This document shows, piece after piece, positions 12,001-21,000 of a stretch of 64,000 nucleotides of DNA; within the stretch, counting starts at the first letter, position 1; each line of letters begins with the position of its first letter. The DNA is taken from positions 1 to 64,000 of the forward strand of contig DATJHM010000287.1 of assembly GCA_035493895.1 (NCBI GenBank). Direction: 5' to 3'. Origin of the DNA: DATJHM01 sp035493895. GTDB lineage: Bacteria; Chloroflexota; Ktedonobacteria; Ktedonobacterales; Ktedonobacteraceae. The notes beneath the pieces were generated by a model. The model saw only the letters and a list, made by a program, of their open reading frames with translations, was not told the DNA's origin and made no database searches. Position numbers and translations under genes: made by a program.

Positions 12001-15000
12001 CATTGGTTTGAGATGTCTGGAGCTGTGGCTGCAAATGACTCTGGGTCAGCAAGATCGGAACCTGAGCGTCTTGTAGCATAAAGGCGATGCGCTCGGCTGG
12101 GAATGCGGGGTCGAGTGGTACATATGCTCCTCCTGCTTTGAGGATTGCGAGGAGTCCAATGCTCATCGCGAGCGACCGCTCGACGCATAGTCCAACCAGC
12201 ACATCGGGCCCTACGCCGAGCAATTGCAGCGTATGTGCGATCTGATTTGCCTCCTGATTCAGTTCTCTATACGTGAGGGTTTCTTCGCCAAATGAGATTG
12301 CCGGTGCCTCGGGCGTGCGTGCTACTTGCGCCTCGATGAGCTGCTGGATACTCTGCTCAGTCGGATAATCGGTCTGAGTGTCGTTCCATGCAATGAGAAG
12401 TTGTTGTCGTTCTGGCGGCGTGAGGAGACACAATTGCCATAATGGTCTCTCGGCCTGAACGATGATGCTCTCCAGGATAGTCTGGAAGTGCCCTGACATA
12501 CGGACAATGGTGGCTACTTCGAACAGATCGGTATTGTATTCGAAATCTCCGCGCAGGCCTGCTCTGGTCTCTCCCATGGTCAGAGTGAGATCAAATTTGG
12601 AGACGCCATACTCAATTTCCAGTGGTTGTAGTGCCAGTTCGGGCAGCTCCATGATTGGCTGTGGAGCATTTTGCAGGGCAAAGAAGACCTGGAAGAGGGA
12701 ATGATAACTTAAATTGCGTTCAGGTGTCAGTTTCTCAACAAGCATCTCGAAGGGCAGATCCTGATGGGCATAGGCTTCCAGGCTCACCTCGCGTACTTGA
12801 TCGAGGAGCTCTTTGAAGCTCATACTGGCATGGAGATGAGCGCGGAGTACGAGGGTGTTGACAAACATGCCGATGAGCTTTTCTGTCTCCTGGCGCGTGC
12901 GGTTCGCGATCGGCGTGCCTATCAGGATGTCTTCCTGGTGGCTATACTTGTGGAGCAAGACCTGGAAGGCTCCGAGCAAGAGCATAAAAAGCGTGACCTG
13001 TTGTTGCCTTGCGACGCTATTCAATGCTTCAGAAAGTTCCTGTGTCAGGTCAAACGAAAGATGAGCTCCATTGAACGTTTGTATGGCCGGACGCGCATGA
13101 TCGGTTGGTAATTGCAGCAGTGGAGTTGCTCCTGCGAGCTGTTTCTGCCAGTAGGCTAAGAGTGTCTGGAGTTTTTCTCCTTGCAACCAGCTCTGCTGCC
13201 AGTGTGCGAAGTCAGCGTATTGAATCTCCAATGCTGGCAGCTGGGGCTCTTCTCCCTGCATAAGTGCGCGATAGATGCTGGCAATTTCTTGTACAAGGAT
13301 ACTGGTTGACCAGCCGTCGGCGGCGATATGATGCAAGGTCAGAATCAGAATGTGCTCTTGATGCGCCATTTGCAATAAACAGGCGCGAATTGGCACATCT
13401 TTTTCCAGCAAGAAGGGATGTTGAGCTTCCTGGGTGATATAGGCCTGCACTTCGTCCTCTCTGAAGGCCGATGGAATTGCTTTTAAGTCAACGACTGTAT
13501 AATGAAAGCGCTCTGGAGCAGTGATAATCTGGTAGGGTATGCCTTCGACTTCCGCAAAAATGGTGTGCAATATTTCATGCCTCTGCACAATCTTCTGTAA
13601 TGTCTGTTCGAGGATGTTGAGCTCGAGCTGTCCTGTTAAGTGTACGACCAGCGGAATGTTGTAGGCTGCGCTCTCTTGCTCGAAGCGTTGGAGGAACCAG
13701 AGTCGCCGTTGCGCAAATGATAGGGGGAGCCTTCCGGTTCGCTCAATTCTGGCTATTGGTTCTTCCGGGGTAAGTGTGCCTTGCTCTTGCAATCTCTCGC
13801 TAATCTCTCGCGCCATCTCTTCCAGTACTGGCACATGGAACAACGTTTGTAGTGGTAGCTCCAGATGGAAGGTGCTGTATATCTGGTTTGCAAGCCGGGT
13901 GAGCAGCAGGGAATGTCCGCCCAGCTCAAAGAAATTGTCCTCCAACTTGAGAGCAGATTGTCCAAGCAGCTCTTCCCAGATCGTCATCAATTGTTGCTCG
14001 ATGGGATTTCCGGGGAGAAGCTGTTCTGATCTGTTGCTCCGCCTCTCGGGTTCTGGCAGGGCTTGACGGTCAACTTTCCCATTGGTGGTCAAGGGGATGG
14101 CCTGTAAAAAGATGATCTCTCTCGGTAGCATGTAGTCGGGCAGATATGCTTTCAAGTGATTGCGTAACTCGTGCTGAAGGGTCGCCGGATCGCTTTCTGC
14201 TGTCGCGACAACGTAGCCTATGAGCCGCTGTTCCCCGGCCTGATCTTTGCGGAGAATGACGATCGCATCTTGTACCTGTTTGTGCTGGCGGAGCACGACA
14301 GTGATCTCATCGAGCTCAATACGAAAGCCCCGTAGTTTTATCTGCTGGTCAATACGCCCGACAAATTCCAGTGTACCATCTGCTCTATAGCGAACCAGAT
14401 CCCCTGTACGATAGAGTCGTGCTCCCTGCTCCAGACTGTAGAGATGGGGAACAAATCTCTCTGCCGTGAGTTCTGGACGCCGAAGGTATCCACGTGCCAG
14501 CCCATCTCCTCCGATGTAGAGTTCTCCCGGTACGCCAATTGGCACAGGTTGCTGTTGTGGATCAAGAACGTAGATCTGTGTGTTCGCGATTGGCATACCA
14601 ATAGCTGGCAGACGGTTTTCTCCATGCTGTGCTTCGGCTAGCGTGGTAAGTACGGTATATTCCGTTGGCCCATAGGCGTTATAAATTTTGAATGGCAACG
14701 GTGCTGCTATCTGATGTAAAATATCTCCTCCCGTGCAGAGCACTCTCAATGGCACCTGCTCCGGCCACGGAAGCGCAGTAATTGCCTCGGTAAGTGGTGT
14801 TGGTAGAAAGCAGAGGTTGATCTTTTGCTCTATCAGCCAGTCGCGCAGAGCCGGAGCCGAGATTCTGGTTTCCTCATCAGGAATTTTTAATCTCGCACCC
14901 GCTATCAGGTAGGGCCAGAGTTCCCACACAGAGGCATCAAAAGCGGGCGAGGCAATAAGTGTTGCGCTATCCTCACTGCTCATGCTGAAGTTTTGCAGAT

Positions 15001-18000
15001 GCCAGTAGACCAGATTGAGCAGGTTGTTATGGGTGACCTCTACGCCTTTCGGCAATCCTGTCGATCCTGAAGTGTAGATGACGTAGGCAAGCTGCCCCAT
15101 CTCGACTTTACTTACGGGGTTGGTTTCTTCCTGTTCTGCTAATTTTCTCCGGTCCTCATCGTCATCAAGGAAGAGTATCTCTACATCTAACCCTTCTGTC
15201 TGTTCTCTCAGATGCGTCTGACTGAATATCAGGGGAACCTGGGCATCCTGGAGCATGAATTTGCTGCGCTCTCGTGGATATTTTGGATCTATTGGCAGGT
15301 AGGTTCCTCGCGCTTTGAGTATGCCCAGTATCGCAATGACCTGCTCTATGGAGCGCTCACAGATGATGCCAATACACTGCTCCGGCTGTATTTTCTGTTG
15401 CTTGTGAAGGTAATGAGCGATCTGGTTTGCACGTACATTGAGCTCCTGATAGCTGATCTGTTTCCCTTGCTGTTCTATGGCGGTGGCCGTTGGATTTTTC
15501 CTGACCTGAACTTCGAAGAGCTGATGCACTCCTCTATCCAATGGGTAGAGTCTCCAGGTCGCATTCCATTCGATGAATTGCTGCTGGATCTCTTCCGGTC
15601 GTAAAATTGGTATTTTCTTGAGCGGTTGCTCGATTCCGGCAACGACACTTTCGAACAAGGTATGCAGGTATCCCTGGAGACGTCTGATGCTACCTTCATC
15701 GAAAAGATCCGGATTATAGTCAAATTGCAGCAGTAATTCACCAGATTGCTCAATACTATTGACGCTCAGGTCGAATTTGGTAGCCTGAATATCTGGGAGC
15801 ATAAGACGCGCCGTCAGATTATGCATGTGTGGCGCGCTGGTAGCTCTATCCAGGTTAAAGGTGCTACTGATTAAGGGAAAGCGACTCGGATCTCGTGGCA
15901 ATCTCAATTTGTTGATCAAGATTGAAAATGGATATTCATGCCTGCCATAACTGTTTAGCCAGGACTTTTTTGTCTCCATCAGATGTTCCAGAAAGGTTTC
16001 TTCGGCTCTGATCGTACTACGCAGCGGCACGATATTGACACAATATCCTACCAGACTTTCGCTGCCCTCCAGCGCTCTTCCTGCAACCGGCACTCCTACT
16101 ATGATGTCCTCTTGCCCGGTTATCCTGTGTAACAACGCCGTGTAACCAGCGAGCAGCGTCATGAAAAATGTGCAGCCATTTTGCCTGCTGACTTGCTTCA
16201 GGGCATTGCAGAGCTGTTCGTCGAACGCTGTGCTCACACGCGCTCCATGGAAGCTCTGATTTACCGGCCTGGGACGGTCGGCTGGCAGCTCCAGTACAGG
16301 AAGCGGGGCCTGAAATTGTTCCAGCCATACAGCTTCGTTCGTGCTGGAATCTTCGCTTTGTTGCTGTTGCTCCTGCCAGCGAATATACTCGCGAAATTGC
16401 AGCGGTTGTGCGAGGTCGAAGGCGATATTATTGCAGGCCGCGTTGTAGTAAGTGCTGATCTCCTGTAAGATGACGCCCATTGACCAGCCATCAACAATGA
16501 TGTGATGCGCGGAGAAAACAAAAATGTGCTGTTGTTCCGTCTGTTTTAAAAGCGAGAAGCGTACCAGTGGGCCCTGGGTCAGATCGAAGCTGAATTGATT
16601 CTCCGCTTTTAGCCACTGTTCTATATGCGCGCTGGCTTCGTGAGGGGCATCGTTTGAGAAATCAATCATGGGCAGATCTATTTGCAGATCAGATTGAATA
16701 TACTGCCACTCGCCCTCTTGATCGATGATTGTCCTCAGCGCTTCATGGCGATCAACAACGGTCTGGATAGCGCGATGTAACAAACCGTGTTGCAGTGCCC
16801 CTTCCAACTGTATTGCGACAGTTTCGTTGTAGGCGATAGAAGCATTGTCCTCGACGTGAGAGAGGAGCCAGAGTTGTTTTTGTGCCTCTGTAAGTGGCGC
16901 TGTTTCCTGGATCGTATGTTGTTGTTTGCTTTGAATGTTTATCGCTGGCTCGCTGGCGGCTGGTTCTACGATAGCGTTGCCCGGGTTGGCCGGTCCTGTC
17001 GGTAGAAAACCACCTGCGCGCATTTCTTCGATGCTCTCTTTTACTGCCTGGATGATCGAGGCAATATTTTCGCCGGTGTGCGCCGTTGAGAGGAAACAGT
17101 TTCTTCCCTCCCAGATATAGATCCCTTTGTCCAGCAGGTGATAGAAGAAGAGATCCATGTTGCCCGTGAAGGTGAAACGGAAGAGCGAGCCGAAGTATAC
17201 GACGTGCAATGGTACCTGTTCTTTGCTAAAGTATGTATTGAGAGCTTTTGCAAGCTGCTCCGTTTTTTTGTTCAGGCTCTCTTGCAGCTCGATTCCCGTA
17301 CTTTTTAAGACATTGAGTACGGCTCGGGCGGCTGCCATCGTCAGAGGATGTTTACAGAAGGTACCGGCGAAGAAGGTGGTCTCTGCCTGTGGATAGGACA
17401 TATCGCCATAGCGCCATACTCCTCCATCGATGCCGTTCATGAATGACGCCTTGCCCGCAACCACCCCGATTGGCATGCCTCCGCCCACGATTTTCCCATA
17501 GGTCGCCAGATCGGCTTTGACGCCAAACCAGGCCTGTGCTCCTCCCGGATGGATGCGGAAGCCGGTGATGACTTCATCGAAAATAAGGGCAATTCCTCCC
17601 TGATCGCAGATGCGTCGTATTTGCTGGAGAAATGCTTGCGGTTGCTGATCGGGTCTTCTGCTCTGAACTGGTTCGACGAGCACCGCGGCCAGTTCATGAG
17701 CATGGGCCTGTATCTGCTCTAATGCTTGCGATGAGGCATAGTCGAGCACGAGGACATCTGCGATCATGCCTGCCGGTGTGCCAGGGGCCATGGGCTCGAC
17801 GGCGATCTCTTTGCCCAGGTTATGCCCTTCGGCCAGGACTCCATCAAAGGTGCCGTGATAGGAGCCCGCGAAAATCGCGATTTTCTTGCGCCCGGTGCCC
17901 GTTCGTGCGAGACGCAGGGCGGTCATGACGGCCTCTGTCCCTGAGTTACAGAAGGTGACTCTCTCCATGCCGGTGAGATCGTGGATGAGTTCGGCTACTT

Positions 18001-21000
18001 CCCCTGCCAGTTCTGCCTGAGGACCAAGCTGTATTCCCTGCTTGAGTTGTGCCTCCATGGCTTCGACGATGAAAGGCGCATTATGCCCGAAGAGGTTGAC
18101 CCCGAAGCCCATGGAGATGTCTATATATTCGTTCCCGTCGACATCCCAGAATTTTGCCCCCTGTGATCGCCGGGCAATGATCGGGTAGAGCATCTCTTTA
18201 ATCGAGAAACGAAATCCGGCGGCGTTGCGATTATCCGCGAGGACGCTTCTCTTTGCCTCAGTCTGTTTTCTGGATTGCTGGGTTCGCCGGGTATAGTGTT
18301 CTATCAGCGCATCCAGGTGCCGCTGCTGTTGTCGGGTCAGTCCTCCCATCGCTCCTGGCTTGATCGCCTGGTAGGGAACGTAGGATTTCTGCTCAGATGG
18401 GGCGCCGTTTTTTTTGCCTGTTTGTTGCGTATGCAGCTTTTCCTCGTGCGTTTGGACTGTTGTGTGTCCATTCAGCGAGGGCATATGTTGGGATTGCTGT
18501 AACCTGACCTGTCCCGTTGGCGCTATTTTTTCCTCTGGTATTGTGCTGTTTTGTAAGATGGCTAATTGTTGACTCATCACCTGCGATAACAGGCTGAGCT
18601 GCTGGCTCATCAGACGTTCGGTTTCTGTGCCAATCATCTTATCTGGCGCGAGCAATTTTGTATGTCCATTGTGCACCTGGGGATTTTCAGGATCGTGACT
18701 GGTATCTACAGGTACCCATTGCTCCATCGCTGATGTCGGAACAGCTAGCTCGCTTTGAGGCTCTTTCCGGTTGATGGCCTCTCCGGGGATATATATTTCG
18801 GGAATATTGTGCCCGATGTAATCGGCGAGCGCTCTGAGCGTGGTCAGTTCTTCGAAGAGCAGCTTGACTGAGAGCTTCACGCCGAAGGATTTTTCTATTG
18901 TGCGGACTGCTTCAATCAATACAAGTGAATCGGCTCCCATTTCTAGAAATGGAGCCTGATCGTCGATGCTCTCAGCTTCGATCTGAAGCAATCTTCCGAC
19001 AAGGCTGCGCAGTGTTGCCAGAATAGTATCCGTCTGGCTGGCCGATACGCCGTCTCCCTCTTGTATGTGCTGTGGGCCTGATGTTGTCGAAATATGTTCA
19101 CTCATAAGTTGTAACTTTCCATTATGGGTAGGTGAAAATTGTGCCACCTGGAGAATTGGCTCAGTTTCCCGGGATTTGTTCTGCTCTGTTCTGGCGGCCT
19201 TGAGCCAGTAACGCTTCCGTTCAAACGGATACGTGGGTAGCTCGATACGCTTGCGTGGGTAGCCCTGTTCAAAACCTTCCCAGTTGACTGCCGCTCCCTG
19301 GACATAGAGTTCTCCCAGACTGCTGAGAAGGACCTGCCAATCATGCTGTTTTTGCTTGAGCGATGGCAGCCAGCTCATGTTCCCTGACGTAAAACAGCGT
19401 TTTCCCATGCCGAGGAGTGAGGGGGCTGGTCCTATCTCTAGATTGCATTGCACGCCATAGGCGGCCAGCGTGGCGATCCCCTGTGCGAAGCGTACAGGCT
19501 CTCGTAGCTGCCTCTGCCAGTAGCTGGCCTCTAACCGTGTTCCAGGCTCACATATCTGGCCGGTTACTGTTGATACGAGAGGTCGTTTGAGCGGCTGATA
19601 TGTGATCTGGCTTGCCAGTTGCTCGAATGCATCGAGCATGGGATCGACAAATGCGGAGTGACAGGCCTGCCCTATTGGTAAAGGTTGCGTGGCGATTCCT
19701 TGCTCTTCTAATACCTGAAGCGCATTCGCCAGCGCCTCGCCTGGTCCTGCAATCACAGTATGCCTGGGTCCGTTAAAGGCTGAGATGACAATATCGTCTG
19801 CAAAGTTTGCTAATTGCTCGAGGATGCGATTTGTGTCTGCCAGTACTGCCGCCATTGCCCCTTTCTCGGGCAAATCGTTCATGAGCCGTCCTCGCTCGTA
19901 GACAAGTCGAAGTCCTTCTTCGAGACTAAAAGCTCCTGCAATACAGGCCGCTGCATACTCTCCGATACTGTGTCCCAGGACGATATCTGGAGTGATGCCC
20001 CACGAACTCCAGAGTTCCGTCAGGGCATATTCGAGGGCAAAGAGCGTCGTCTGGACATAAGCCATGTCCACTAATAGTGTAGACGTTTCTGGAGCCGCTA
20101 TAATTGCTGCCTGGAGTGGCTGTTTGAGGAAGGGGCGAATGATTTCATCACAGATATCCAGGCTTCTGCGAAAGCCTGGTTGCGTTTCATATAACTGTTT
20201 TCCCATGCCTGGATACTGTGATCCCTGCCCTGTGAAGAGGAAAGCAATTTTGGGCTTCCGGCGATTTTGTGTTTTCCCGCTCCATAAACCGCTGGCCTTT
20301 CCGCGGATCGTGAACATCTGCAACTGTTCCTGTACGCTTTTCGCTGAACGGGCCATGATAGCCAGTCGATGGGGGAAATGGCTGCGCCCGGTGTTTGCTG
20401 TATAACAGATGTCCTGGAAGCGTTGCTCTGGATGGTGCGCGATATGTTGCTCATAGCGTCCGACCAGCTTTTTGAGGGCGGCCTCACTTCGGGCGGACAG
20501 GGTGAGTAGATGGAGAGGACGCTCATTATGGCTTTCCGCCTGTGCTATACTCTGGGGTCCCTCTTCCAGAATGATATGGGCGTTGGTCCCGCCAAAGCCG
20601 AACGAGCTCACACCAGCTCGCCGTGGCTCATTCCCTCTTGTCCACGTTTGCGGTTCCGTGACGATGCGAAATGGCAGATTCTCCTGACTGATATGGGGAT
20701 TGAGGGTTTGTAGATGCAAATGAGGGGGGATCTCTTCATGCATCAGGCTCAGGACTGTTTTGATCAGCCCGGCTATGCCTGCCGCCGCTTCGAGATGGCC
20801 GATATTGGTTTTGACTGAGCCTATCGAGCAGGGATGTTCTTTGCTGTGGCTTGCCGCAAATACCGTCCCCAGAGCCTGTATTTCTATGGGATCTCCCAAT
20901 GGCGTCCCTGTCCCATGGGCTTCTATATAGCTGATCTGGTCGGGTTCAAGGGCGGCATTTTTGAGTGCCTGACGAATAACGGCTTCCTGGGCCTGACGAT

